A DNA stretch of 35,039 nucleotides. Origin: Caldithrix abyssi (lineage in GTDB: Bacteria; Calditrichota; Calditrichia; Calditrichales; Calditrichaceae). A program made the position numbers and the translations under genes. The stretch is taken from the NCBI GenBank assembly GCA_011369465.1, contig DRQG01000044.1, positions 1 to 35,039 of the forward strand. The letters run 5' to 3'. The notes below the pieces were generated by a model. The model saw nothing but the letters and a program-made list of their open reading frames with translations. It had not been told where the DNA came from and did not search any database. Positions 25,181 through 32,709 of the stretch are shown here, piece after piece. The number at the start of each line of letters is the position of its first letter. Positions within the stretch are counted from its first letter, which is position 1.

Positions 25181-26373
25181 TGAAAGATAATTTTTTACTT
25201 ATCGGCGTGGACGGCGGTGCCACCAAGGTAAGCGCCTGGGAAGTGAACGTAGAGTCAGATGAAGAAAACCTTTTTGGTCTGGGTGCCTTAAATGAGCAAC
25301 GGTCTTACCGCGATATTCCCGGTTATATCAAAGATTTTAAACCGGTGGACCTGGCCACCCAGTTACAGGAATGGCAGGAAGATACCATAAAACCTGAGGA
25401 TGACGAAATCCAGCAGGCTGCCGTGTACATCGAAGCCGCCGCACAGGTGATTGAAACACTGGCCCGGCGCAGCAAAAAAGAACGCATTTTGGTCGGTCTG
25501 GGCATGCCGGGTCTGAAGACCGGTGATAAACGCGGTATCGCCGTGGTGGCCAACGGCCCGCGTATGATCACCTACGCCCGGCAGCTGGAAGAACGGTTGG
25601 CTATGCGAAATATTCGTTTCGTCCGTCCTATCCATCAATTGGGCAGCGACGCCGATTATTGCGGCATTGGCGAAAATTACGCGGCGGAAGGTTTATTCCG
25701 CGATGTGGATAACGCCTACTATCTGGGCGGCGGTACCGGCGTAGCCGACGCACTCAAATTAAACGGCAAACTGCTGCCTTTTGACCGGACCAAGAGCTGG
25801 CTGGCCAAAAGCTGGGAAATGAAAAGCGCCGAGGACCTGTCGCTTGAAAAATACGCCTCAGCCGGCGGCATACAAAGTTTGTATGCGGAACAGTCCGGCC
25901 TTAGTGTGGAAGAACTGAATGCCCGGGGCGTCTATCCCCCGCAAATCGCTCAAAAAGCGGCCGATGGCGAACAGGCTGCGGGCGAAACATATCGCCGGGT
26001 TGCCGAACAGATGGCGCTCTTACTCTATGAACGCATCAGCACATTGTATGCCGGCTGGCAGGGCTTATTTCAGTTTGTCAACCCGCAGCGCCCGTCTCTT
26101 GAAGGCGAACACCCATACCAGGGCACTCTGTTGCAACGTATCATACTCGGTCAGCGTCTGGGTGAATTGTTCGAACTGCCTGTGAGCGAAAACGTACTCA
26201 AAAATCCCATGTTGCGTGAATTGCAGCAGCATGTCGATACATCCGCGGCGCTGGACGAGACCGCCAAAAAGCACTACGCCAATATATCCGACTTAATTGT
26301 TGTTTCCCGCCTGCGGGAAGCGCCGGCCGTCGGCGCCGGCGTGGACGCCTATCTGAACTACAAAATGGGCTGA
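25180..26373 (+). CDS. ASKHA-fold sugar kinase-like protein (ROK/BadF-type)
   Basis: The 397-residue protein carries phosphate-1 motif LIGVDGGATK (7-16) and phosphate-2 motif LGGGTGVADA (about 181-190) of the actin-like kinase superfamily, separated by GLGMPGLKTGDKRG. The closing VVSRLREAPAVGAG resembles the adenosine-binding end (EAPxxGA) of ROK and BadF/BadG-type N-acetylhexosamine kinases. No ROK cysteine cluster (CxCGxxGC) is visible. It overlaps the glycosyltransferase by one base, and a strong terminator follows. With NamZ two genes upstream, a muramate or glucosamine kinase role is possible; that is inference from context. Confidence 0.7.
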   Translation: MKDNFLLIGVDGGATKVSAWEVNVESDEENLFGLGALNEQRSYRDIPGYIKDFKPVDLATQLQEWQEDTIKPEDDEIQQAAVYIEAAAQVIETLARRSKKERILVGLGMPGLKTGDKRGIAVVANGPRMITYARQLEERLAMRNIRFVRPIHQLGSDADYCGIGENYAAEGLFRDVDNAYYLGGGTGVADALKLNGKLLPFDRTKSWLAKSWEMKSAEDLSLEKYASAGGIQSLYAEQSGLSVEELNARGVYPPQIAQKAADGEQAAGETYRRVAEQMALLLYERISTLYAGWQGLFQFVNPQRPSLEGEHPYQGTLLQRIILGQRLGELFELPVSENVLKNPMLRELQQHVDTSAALDETAKKHYANISDLIVVSRLREAPAVGAGVDAYLNYKMG

Positions 26374-26464
26374 TGGATAAGAGCCTTCGGAGCCCTGGAA
26401 TGATGTATTTTGGGACGGATTAAAGGTATTCGTTTTTCATTACTGTAGGTAACAATTTTATTGG

Positions 26465-26490
26465 GCGGCTTGAGGGCCGCTTTTTTTTTT
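26465..26490 (+). terminator. Intrinsic terminator after the kinase-like gene
   Basis: GCGGC (26465-26469) pairs with GCCGC (26476-26480) around a six-base loop, followed by ten T. It separates the plus-strand namZ operon from the convergent minus-strand genes. Confidence 0.88.
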
Positions 26491-26498
26491 GAATAGTT

Positions 26499-27713
26499 CT
26501 ATCTCAGCAGTATCATCTTGCGGGTGTATGTCTGGTTCGCTGCCGTCAATCTGCACAAATAAATACCCGAACTGACCGGCCGATTCCAATCGTCCGTACC
26601 ATTCCATCTGACGGTATAGGCCCTGGCCTGCTGTTCGGCGGAAACCAGCGTTGCCACCTTCTGCCCCAGCATATTGAAAATGCTTAAGTCCACCGGTCCG
26701 GCAAAGGCAAGTTGATAGCGGATTGCCGTAGCCGGATTAAATGGGTTGGGATAGTTCTGATAAAGCCGGAAACCGGAAAAGGAAGGTCCGGATGGATTTT
26801 CTATAGAGGTAAAAAGATCGCTTTCCGGATAATAGGGTTTGCTGATGACCCCTTCGTCGCTCAACAACCGGGCTAATTTTGCATCGCCTAAGACGTTGGC
26901 AACTCCCGTAGAATCACCGTTAAGATAAACCGTTTTGAAAATGAAGCGGATTCCGTGTGAATAATCGGCGTAGTCTGCGCTATGGCCGTTGTACACGGGC
27001 TGGATGGGATTATTTTCGCTTAAATGCCAGCCGTAGATTACCACACGCTCAAAATCCCGATCCGAACTGTAAATCTTATTGGAAATAATTACGTCTTTCT
27101 TATGCCCCCCAATAATCAGATCAGCCGATCTGTCAAATCCGATTTGTTCTATTTGCTGTTTAATGGAATCCGTATGCTGCAGAAAAACCGGCACAGTAGT
27201 CATCTTTTCCGACGGGGGTATGGGTTGGGGATGCAGCCTAATATCCGCGTTAGAATAAATAACATCCACCAGTTTTTTGGTAGGCATCGAGGCGTTCAGG
27301 CGATCCGCCAGATACTGCGCCGTGGAGGGCCGTAAAGGTATGTACAGGTAATCCCGATCGGAGCCGACTGCCAGATAATCGCACAGCGTAAAAAACACAA
27401 GTTCATAGGTTTTACCGTCGATAGATTCGCTAATTTTCAACGGCTTTAGTTTTCGGGAGAAGGAAGGAACATTGCCGGACAGAATTTCATCCACCACGGC
27501 TCTCTCCCGCTCGTCAATATTAAGGTCGCTTATCAGAGCGGCAAACACGGAACCCTCGGCGGCATCATCCCGGCGATCGGGAAGATTAAGATACGCGATA
27601 CTGTCGTTGGCTGATACGGGCATGTTCTTTTGCTGCGTTGCAAAAACCGGTACCATTACCGGCAACAACGCGCTTAGGCAAAATACTACTACGGATATCT
27701 TAAATGACTTCAT
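26499..27713 (-). CDS. Secreted protein of unknown function with T9SS-type C-terminal sorting domain
   Basis: The 404-residue protein has a signal peptide (about 1-25, ending VFA). The C-terminal domain of about 90 residues is of the Por/type IX sorting or FlgD-like kind: FRLYQNYPNPFNPATAIRY, FNMLGQKVATLV, SGIYLCRLTA and the end KMILLR. The middle (about 30-310) is not one I can name; FFTLCDYLAVGSDRDYLYIP and NGHSADYADYSHGIR are conserved-looking blocks, the latter rich in His and Asp, and could be a hydrolase site. It lies downstream of the corrinoid genes, 69 bases after the UroD-like stop, and may be a separate unit. The ribosome binding site is weak. Confidence 0.75.
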   Translation of the reverse strand: MKSFKISVVVFCLSALLPVMVPVFATQQKNMPVSANDSIAYLNLPDRRDDAAEGSVFAALISDLNIDERERAVVDEILSGNVPSFSRKLKPLKISESIDGKTYELVFFTLCDYLAVGSDRDYLYIPLRPSTAQYLADRLNASMPTKKLVDVIYSNADIRLHPQPIPPSEKMTTVPVFLQHTDSIKQQIEQIGFDRSADLIIGGHKKDVIISNKIYSSDRDFERVVIYGWHLSENNPIQPVYNGHSADYADYSHGIRFIFKTVYLNGDSTGVANVLGDAKLARLLSDEGVISKPYYPESDLFTSIENPSGPSFSGFRLYQNYPNPFNPATAIRYQLAFAGPVDLSIFNMLGQKVATLVSAEQQARAYTVRWNGTDDWNRPVSSGIYLCRLTAANQTYTRKMILLR

Positions 27714-27782
27714 TTATTTTTTCTTTCTTTTCTGATTCCAATTCGTATAATTTCAACCGTTATTTCTGAGAGAATAATTCGT

Positions 27783-28802
27783 TTAGCCGAAGGCTTTGGC
27801 AGCTTCCAATAGTGCCCGATAGTTTTTTAGAGGCACATAATCGGGTATGCTATTGCCCGAGCCAACCACATAACCGCCGTTGTAACCGGCCGCTTCTATA
27901 TTCTCTTTAACTTTTTGCCGGATCTCTTGCGGCGTCCCGCGCGCCAGCAGATCCACATCCACATGACCGATAAGACACAGTTTGTCGCCATAGCGGGCTT
28001 TCACTTCTTTGATGTCCATAGCTTTGGGTTCGATGGGATGCAGCGCATCCACCCCGCAGGCAATGATGTCGTCCATTACATCCCACAATTTGCCGTCGGT
28101 ATGGTAGATGAGCGGCTTACCGGCCTGTTTTGCCAGATCGCCGATCTTCTTAAGCCAGGGGAAAAAATACCGCCGCAATACATCGGGCGACATGAGCAAA
28201 CCGGTGCTGAAGGCGATATCGTCGCTGTACCACAACACATCCACCACATCGCTTTGCGCAAAATACTCGAACATGCTCAAAACCAACCCCCCGATTTTAT
28301 CATTCAAAGCTTTAATTAAATCGGGATTTTCAAACAAAGCCATGGAAAAACCTTCAAATCCCATCATTTCCCAGGTCATGGTAAAAATATCCCCATACTG
28401 GCCGACGACCCCCATACCTTCCGGCAGATATTGGCTTACCCGCTCAAAACGGGAATAATCAAAATCCGAGGCCTGCGGAAAGCGATAGTGTTCCAATGAG
28501 GCCATATCCGTGATAACCCCCTGCCCTTCCGAGGCCCAGTTATAAGACAGCGAACCTTCGCGGATTTCCATTTGGGACGGATCAACACCGATTTTATCCG
28601 GATTAAAATCAGCGCCGGGCTGCAGCTTTACATAATCATAGCCGGCCTGATACCAGAAATCCACTTCGTCCTTGAGGTTTTTAATCGGCCGGCCGAGAAA
28701 TGCCTCTTTTATTTTGGGGTGGACGCCCAGTTCGGCAATCGGAACATAGCCGGCCTTTTGCCGGCGCAGGGTTTTAATAAATGCGTTTATGTCGGGTGAC
28801 AT
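27783..28802 (-). CDS. UroD-family (corrinoid) methyltransferase-like protein
   Basis: The 339-residue protein has the uroporphyrinogen decarboxylase fold used by MtaA/MtbA-type methyltransferases: GYVPIAELGVHPKIKEAFLG at the start, YSDDIAFSTGLLMSPDVLR, LIYHTDGKLW (224-227 HTDG), GVDALHPIEP and GDKLCLIGHVDVDLLARGT. Haem-pathway UroD lacks this organisation. In MtaA-like enzymes zinc is held by HxC and a later Cys; here the positions read HTD (Asp226) and GSGNSIP (304-310), so zinc binding, if any, differs. AAAGG lies about nine bases before the ATG. A corrinoid protein and an activation protein lie upstream, supporting methyl transfer from a corrinoid. Substrate unknown. Confidence 0.78.
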   Translation of the reverse strand: MSPDINAFIKTLRRQKAGYVPIAELGVHPKIKEAFLGRPIKNLKDEVDFWYQAGYDYVKLQPGADFNPDKIGVDPSQMEIREGSLSYNWASEGQGVITDMASLEHYRFPQASDFDYSRFERVSQYLPEGMGVVGQYGDIFTMTWEMMGFEGFSMALFENPDLIKALNDKIGGLVLSMFEYFAQSDVVDVLWYSDDIAFSTGLLMSPDVLRRYFFPWLKKIGDLAKQAGKPLIYHTDGKLWDVMDDIIACGVDALHPIEPKAMDIKEVKARYGDKLCLIGHVDVDLLARGTPQEIRQKVKENIEAAGYNGGYVVGSGNSIPDYVPLKNYRALLEAAKAFG

Positions 28803-28912
28803 AAAAAATACCTTTTCTTTAATAATCGAATGTCATTCCGGTTCATTATTATCGAACATCATTCCGATTCTTTACCATCAAAGGTTATTCCCGTTATTTA
28901 CTTTAAAATGTC

Positions 28913-28932
28913 ATTTCGGCGAATGCCGGAAT
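28913..28932. repeat. ATTCCGG-type inverted repeat, copy A
   Basis: ATTTCGGCGAATGCCGGAAT is a near-perfect inverted repeat (one mismatch). A partner copy lies 83 bases on. The unit resembles the small ATTCC-N-GGAAT repeats dispersed in many genomes. Confidence 0.65.
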
Positions 28933-28995
28933 CCATAGCCTACCCAGAAAGGGATTCCGAACCAACCAGTGCAGAAAAGAGCAGGCTCCAACGTC

Positions 28996-29015
28996 ATTCC
29001 GGCGCAGGCCGGAAT
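28996..29015. repeat. ATTCCGG-type inverted repeat, copy B
   Basis: ATTCCGGCGCAGGCCGGAAT has 8-bp perfect arms around GCAG-like centre. It abuts the TAG stop of the activation-protein gene (29016-29018) and may have altered or supplied the end of that gene, or act as its transcript terminator. Confidence 0.7.
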
Positions 29016-29732
29016 CTACGGCCGCCTGCGCAGATAGCAATCCTCTTTATCGCAAACCGCACATTTATACGCCGTTTTGCGTACGGTCTTTCCCACCCCA
29101 ATCACCCCGCTGACCGATTTAATCGGCAGCATAAGCGAGGAATCGGTTAAGCGAATGCCGCAGCAATTTTCGGGCAGCAAGGAAAACAATTTTTGCTGCT
29201 CGCTAACATCCCATCCGCAATATCCCGGGCTGTAACGATTGGTGATGTTCAGTCCTTTTTTTGCCATTTGCTGTCCTATGCGCACTTCCAGCCAATCGGC
29301 AGCTCGTTCCACCGTTTCCGAAGCGATGGCGTCAGCCAGATAAGCGGTAAAGGGGTCGCCCTGCTGAACATATTCGTCCGCCCAGCGGCTTATTTGTGCA
29401 CCGGCTGTGGCTGCAAAAATCAGCAGATAATCCGCTTTATGCAGTTGAGCAAAAATAATAGGTTTTGTTTCCAGCACGGTTTGTTCAAGGATAATCGACT
29501 TTGTCTGTCTCTCCGCTTTAAGAACCGGATATAGCTTATAACCGATACGTATATCCGCTTTTTCCCCGGCTTGCCGCAGCAGTTGTTTGATGGTATCGCA
29601 AACCACATCATCCCGGCAGTCATCATGGTAATGGATGGCCTGCAATATCTGCTCTTTGGCGGGACGTATCTGCTCAAAATCTAAGGATACTTCTTTTTCT
29701 ATATTAAATAAAATATCCGTATTTTCAATCAT
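29016..29732 (-). CDS. MetH-type B12-dependent activation domain protein
   Basis: A stand-alone version (238 residues) of the cobalamin-dependent methionine synthase activation domain, which binds S-adenosylmethionine and helps return oxidised cob(II)alamin to the active state. The signature is NRYSPGYCGWDVSEQQ (about 165-180), matching the RxSxGYxxW element of MetH; SGVIGVGKT follows, and a cysteine cluster ends the protein (CAVCDKEDC, Cys224, 227, 232), which may hold an iron-sulfur centre. ATG 29732 has GCGGAAG upstream and suits the family; GTG 29780, with GGAG five bases before, would add 16 residues. It lies between the corrinoid protein and the UroD-like gene and should reactivate that corrinoid protein. 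Confidence 0.85.
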   Translation of the reverse strand: MIENTDILFNIEKEVSLDFEQIRPAKEQILQAIHYHDDCRDDVVCDTIKQLLRQAGEKADIRIGYKLYPVLKAERQTKSIILEQTVLETKPIIFAQLHKADYLLIFAATAGAQISRWADEYVQQGDPFTAYLADAIASETVERAADWLEVRIGQQMAKKGLNITNRYSPGYCGWDVSEQQKLFSLLPENCCGIRLTDSSLMLPIKSVSGVIGVGKTVRKTAYKCAVCDKEDCYLRRRP

Positions 29733-29797
29733 ATTTGTGTCTTCCGCGGCGTTGTACTTTGAAAGTGTAACGTATGACACTTCTGCTCCGCACTAAA

Positions 29798-29815
29798 CGC
29801 AAGATAAATCTTGCG
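29798..29815. repeat. Dispersed palindrome CGCAAGATAAATCTTGCG, copy 2
   Basis: This is identical over 18 bases to copy 1 at 16350 and is followed by GTACATTTGTCATT. It lies between the corrinoid-protein gene and the activation-protein gene, so it would be transcribed as a hairpin within their message. Confidence 0.8.
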
Positions 29816-29838
29816 GTACATTTGTCATTCACATTATT

Positions 29839-30519
29839 TTAACTTCTCACTCTTCCGTATTTATCATCAATATGCCGGGCGAAGGACTGCGGTTCGGGGA
29901 AATAGCCGTCGGCGCCTATTTTGCCGCTAAAATCGGCCGATAACGGCGCACCGCCCACGAAAACCGGTGTATCCGGCGAATTCTTTTTTACCTGTTGCAC
30001 AATGGTTTCCATGTTGAGCATGGTGGTGGTCAGCAGGGCGCTTAAACCGATCAGCGCATGGGGGTTTTCCTGCAAAGCGGCCAGAAAGCGATCCGGCCCG
30101 GCGTTGGTTCCCAAATCCACCACCTGCCAGCCTTCGCCTTCCAGCACCATCTTAACCAGATTTTTACCGATATCGTGCAGGTCGCCGGTCACCGTACCTA
30201 AAATAACCGTACCTTTATGCTGCGCCTCGCCGCTGGTAAAATAGGGTTTTAAGTGAACCATTGCCGCATTCATTGCTTTGGCGGCAATCAGCAAATCTGG
30301 AATAAAAGCCTTACCGGCAGCAAATCGATCGCCGATGCGCCGCATACCGACCATTAAAGATTTTTCCAATAATTCCGTAGACGAAACGCCCGCATCAAGG
30401 GCCTGTCTGGTTAATTCGGAAGCACCGTCCTGCCCCTGCATGTCGGGCGGGTGCCTGGCATCTTTATCCACCTTCCCTCGCTCAATGCAAACGGCAAGAC
30501 GTTTGAGCAGCTCTTCCAT
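29839..30519 (-). CDS. Corrinoid (B12-binding) methyl-carrier protein
   Basis: The 226-residue cytoplasmic protein has a helical cap domain (about 1-95) and a Rossmann-like cobalamin-binding domain. The base-off ligand motif DLHDIGKN has His115 as lower axial ligand. GLSALLTTTMLNMETIV and VFVGGAPLSADFSGKIGADGY are the family's other cobalamin contacts. It belongs to the MtaC/MtbC/MttC type that shuttles methyl groups. It is the first gene of a three-gene unit with the activation protein and the UroD-like methyltransferase. The substrate-specific methyltransferase (MtaB-, MtgB- or MttB-like) is missing from the window. GAGGA lies nine bases before the ATG. Confidence 0.92.
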   Translation of the reverse strand: MEELLKRLAVCIERGKVDKDARHPPDMQGQDGASELTRQALDAGVSSTELLEKSLMVGMRRIGDRFAAGKAFIPDLLIAAKAMNAAMVHLKPYFTSGEAQHKGTVILGTVTGDLHDIGKNLVKMVLEGEGWQVVDLGTNAGPDRFLAALQENPHALIGLSALLTTTMLNMETIVQQVKKNSPDTPVFVGGAPLSADFSGKIGADGYFPEPQSFARHIDDKYGRVRS

Positions 30520-30619
30520 TTATTTTTCCTCAGTAGTTCCAGGGTAGTGTCAATTTTTTTTCGATCATCTGATTTAATTCACTTAAAATTAATTACTTAT
30601 TTATCGGTAACAGTCCATC

Positions 30620-30672
30620 TTCTCTTTTGTCACGCCAAAAGGCGGATGCGCCTATCGGCGCAAATAAGAGAA
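30620..30672 (-). ncRNA. Candidate structured RNA (branched stem) in the corrinoid operon leader
   Basis: A 7-bp closing helix (TTCTCTT 30620-30626 with AAGAGAA 30666-30672) encloses two perfect hairpins: CGCC-AAAA-GGCG (30633-30644) and TGCGCC-TATC-GGCGCA (30647-30662). On the minus strand it lies about 100 bases upstream of the corrinoid-protein start. The pairing is direct; the regulatory role is inference. An alternative is a decayed repeat. Confidence 0.35.
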
Positions 30673-30707
30673 AGGGGTTGGGAATGCCGGTTTTTTTACC
30701 CATCCGT

Positions 30708-30760
30708 CTTCCCGACTCATAATTCGTCGGGAAGCCAACTTCCCTGATTCAACAGGGAAG
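30708..30760. repeat. Two tandem perfect hairpins with CTTCCC/GGGAAG arms
   Basis: CTTCCCGAC (30708-30716) pairs with GTCGGGAAG (30726-30734). Four bases on, CTTCCCTG (30739-30746) pairs with CAGGGAAG (30753-30760). No T tract follows on either strand, so they do not look like standard terminators. Confidence 0.65.
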
Positions 30761-30836
30761 GAATCGATATGTCCAAATATAGGCAGGATTAATATAGAAC
30801 ACAAAAATCCGTTTTTAATAACGATATGCCGCGGTT

Positions 30837-31370
30837 CTAATCGAGAGTTAAAATCCACTGCTTCGTAAGGGGTACTTCCGCCTTGTTTGAAGTATTTCCC
30901 ATCCACAGAACCATACGTTCGCCTTTGTTTTTTACCTGAAGAGTAAAGTAAAAACTGTACTGAAAGTGTGATCTTAAAATTTTTCTTTGGGAATTGAGCG
31001 TTATTGTTCCACTTGCTCCGTCGGCAGTCGCGTAACCAACCACAAAAGGTGCATCCCACTGGGCTTCCTTCCCGTCGGCAATGACGACTATTTCTATTCT
31101 ATACAGGTAACCGTTGATTCTTGCTCTGTTTTTAACCGGAGGGTACCTGCGCGTTACCGCATAATTACCGGAGTGGTCGTAAACCGCTTTCAGGTAGGCA
31201 GCGCGGGCGGCTATAATGCGGATTGGATTGGTGTTTCGATTCCCCGCCGCATTTTCATCTGCCGCAGCCCGGTTAGAAGCCAGCGGCCGGATGGTGCAGG
31301 CATTGGTAAAATGGAAAAGTATAAAAGAAACGCCCCAAACAAGCAGTCTGTTTTTTATAAGAAATATCAT
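30837..31370 (-). CDS. Small exported protein of unknown function
   Basis: This 177-residue protein has an N-terminal hydrophobic signal (about 6-24) ending FTNAC. Cys25 could be lipidated, though the lipobox is poor. The rest is soluble and beta-rich (INGYLYRIEIVVIADG, GASGTITLNSQRK, FYFTLQVKNKG), resembling a small immunoglobulin-like or jelly-roll domain, but I cannot name a family. It starts three bases after the stop of the upstream barrel gene and has almost no ribosome binding site of its own, so it is probably translated by coupling and acts with the barrel at the outer membrane. Confidence 0.6.
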   Translation of the reverse strand: MIFLIKNRLLVWGVSFILFHFTNACTIRPLASNRAAADENAAGNRNTNPIRIIAARAAYLKAVYDHSGNYAVTRRYPPVKNRARINGYLYRIEIVVIADGKEAQWDAPFVVGYATADGASGTITLNSQRKILRSHFQYSFYFTLQVKNKGERMVLWMGNTSNKAEVPLTKQWILTLD

Positions 31371-31373
31371 CCG

Positions 31374-32093
31374 TTAAAAATACACATTTAATCCGATTTT
31401 AATGTTAGAGATGCCCGTGCTGAACTGCTGTCCTTTTGTTCTTATGGAACGTTTATAGTGGTTTTTCAAAGACTCTTCTGCGTCAACAACATACCATGCT
31501 TTACCAGCGCTTGCATATATTTCTGCTGACAAAGACAGATTTTTGTAAATCTTACTTTCTATTCCAGCCACGCCGCGGACTCCGAGAAAGATTGTTTTAG
31601 TGCTGGTATGCGATTCCCTTTTTCTACCATCCACTACATCAACATCCTGCCATTCAGAATTATCTTTTTGAGTACTGTAATACACTCTTGGACCAACGCC
31701 CAGATAAAAATATATCATTTTATACTGTACAATATTCCAGATATGATCCACATTCAGGGCAATAAACATATTTTTATTATTACCGCTTCCTCTGATTGCG
31801 GATTCTGTTGTGTCCGAGGACCATTGTTCCAGGTAATTCCTATCGTGATTGTTTTCATTATAAGATCCTTCCAAAGAAATGCCGAACCGCCAATAGTTCC
31901 CGGTATTCGTACGCATTTTATATGCGGCGCTCATGCTGTTAATGAACGTAAACTGTAAACCGTTGTTCATAAGCGAATCTGATTTTGTCTCTGTCTCCCG
32001 GCCGGTATCCTTACCCATAACCAGTTGGACACTGAAAAAGATCAAAACAATCAAACAGATCGGACGAAAACCTGCAGCATACGCTTTCATCAT
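31374..32093 (-). CDS. Putative outer-membrane beta-barrel protein
   Basis: From ATG 32093 (AAAGGAGGA just upstream; a second ATG follows at once at 32090) the product is 239 residues. An in-frame upstream start would place the strong ribosome binding site inside the gene. A signal peptide (about 1-27, ending VMG) precedes alternating strands with aromatic girdle residues: NYWRFGISLEGSY, MIYFYLGVGPRVYYS, TIFLGVRGVAGIESKI and the final IKIGLNVYF. The C-terminal Phe is typical of barrel proteins. It resembles the small porin-like fold (about eight strands) but no specific family is recognised. It forms a two-gene unit with the downstream exported protein. Confidence 0.65.
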   Translation of the reverse strand: MMKAYAAGFRPICLIVLIFFSVQLVMGKDTGRETETKSDSLMNNGLQFTFINSMSAAYKMRTNTGNYWRFGISLEGSYNENNHDRNYLEQWSSDTTESAIRGSGNNKNMFIALNVDHIWNIVQYKMIYFYLGVGPRVYYSTQKDNSEWQDVDVVDGRKRESHTSTKTIFLGVRGVAGIESKIYKNLSLSAEIYASAGKAWYVVDAEESLKNHYKRSIRTKGQQFSTGISNIKIGLNVYF

Positions 32094-32709
32094 TCTTCCT
32101 CCTTTAATTAGTAACAAACAAATTTCTGTAGGCGGTAAAACCTGAGTTAAGCAAATTCCGCGGGTTTTAACGCTTCGGATTACTTGTTGAATTCAATATT
32201 CGAATAAATGAGAGTAAGAGATATGTGCAAATGTACAAAATTCGGGCCAACGCATAAATACATAAAATACGCCCTTTATTCAGCCCGAACAGGTTTCAGT
32301 TTGTAAATACCGTTTACACTACAGATAATTTAATTTACATTTCTATACATACTTGTCCAAAATAGAAATTATAACACTATCCTGCTTGAAGAAAATGGCA
32401 ACTCACCCCCTTTATTTCCTCCTCTCTTTCGAAAAGAGAGGGGGACCAAAGGGGAGAGTTGGCGGATAGGTACGCCATGGCGCACAGGCCCGCCACGGCG
32501 GACAAGCAGATATGACAATGAAGATAATTGATGTTGTAACTCCTTATAAAACAACGCTTACTTTTATAATAATAAATTATTTTGGACAGCAACGATTTCT
32601 ATAATGAACCAAATTTTATAGGAATGTGATTGTTTTGTGACTGCCGCCGGATAAGTTTTACTCATGACATACGTCTCATGCAATAAAACCGATATATTGA
32701 GGCTGCGAA
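32094..32709. other. Divergent intergenic region with long hairpin
   Basis: This 616-base region lies between the minus-strand barrel gene and the plus-strand barrel gene. It contains a TTGAATTCAA palindrome (32187-32196), the long hairpin at 32399-32461, and GC-rich short inverted repeats just after it (32462-32505). The rest is AT-rich. I see no RNA gene or convincing ORF, and no promoter I would commit to. Confidence 0.5.
32399..32461. repeat. Long imperfect hairpin / inverted repeat
   Basis: Nested pairings are CAACTC (32399-32404) with GAGTTG (32456-32461), CCCCTTT (32407-32413) with AAAGGGG (32448-32454), and a 12-bp inner stem (32418-32429 with 32433-32444) around a three-base CGA loop. 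It looks like a dispersed non-coding repeat or an RNA hairpin. Confidence 0.7.

Larger units (their letters stand above)
30520..30836. other. Intergenic region with structured candidate leader
   Basis: This 317-base gap lies upstream of the minus-strand corrinoid operon and downstream of the small exported-protein gene. It contains a branched structure (30620-30672) and two perfect hairpins (30708-30760). I looked for cobalamin and SAM riboswitch cores and saw neither. No convincing ORF or promoter box was found. Confidence 0.5.

Noticed and set aside
28830-29150. ORF of about 106 codons on the plus strand
   Set aside because: It is built across the two ATTCCGG-type repeats and the antisense of the activation-protein gene; its sequence is repeat-derived and has no ribosome binding site.
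30520-30836. Cobalamin riboswitch ahead of the corrinoid operon
   Set aside because: I searched by eye for the B12-box core and its GCCACTG partner on the minus strand and found neither.
30652-31059. Minus-strand ORF spanning the exported-protein gene and the hairpins
   Set aside because: It overlaps the better supported 30837-31370 frame, and its last part is the translation of the hairpin region.
32377-32592. Minus-strand ORFs over the long hairpin
   Set aside because: Their coding is the translation of the hairpin and its GC-rich flank; no start site support.
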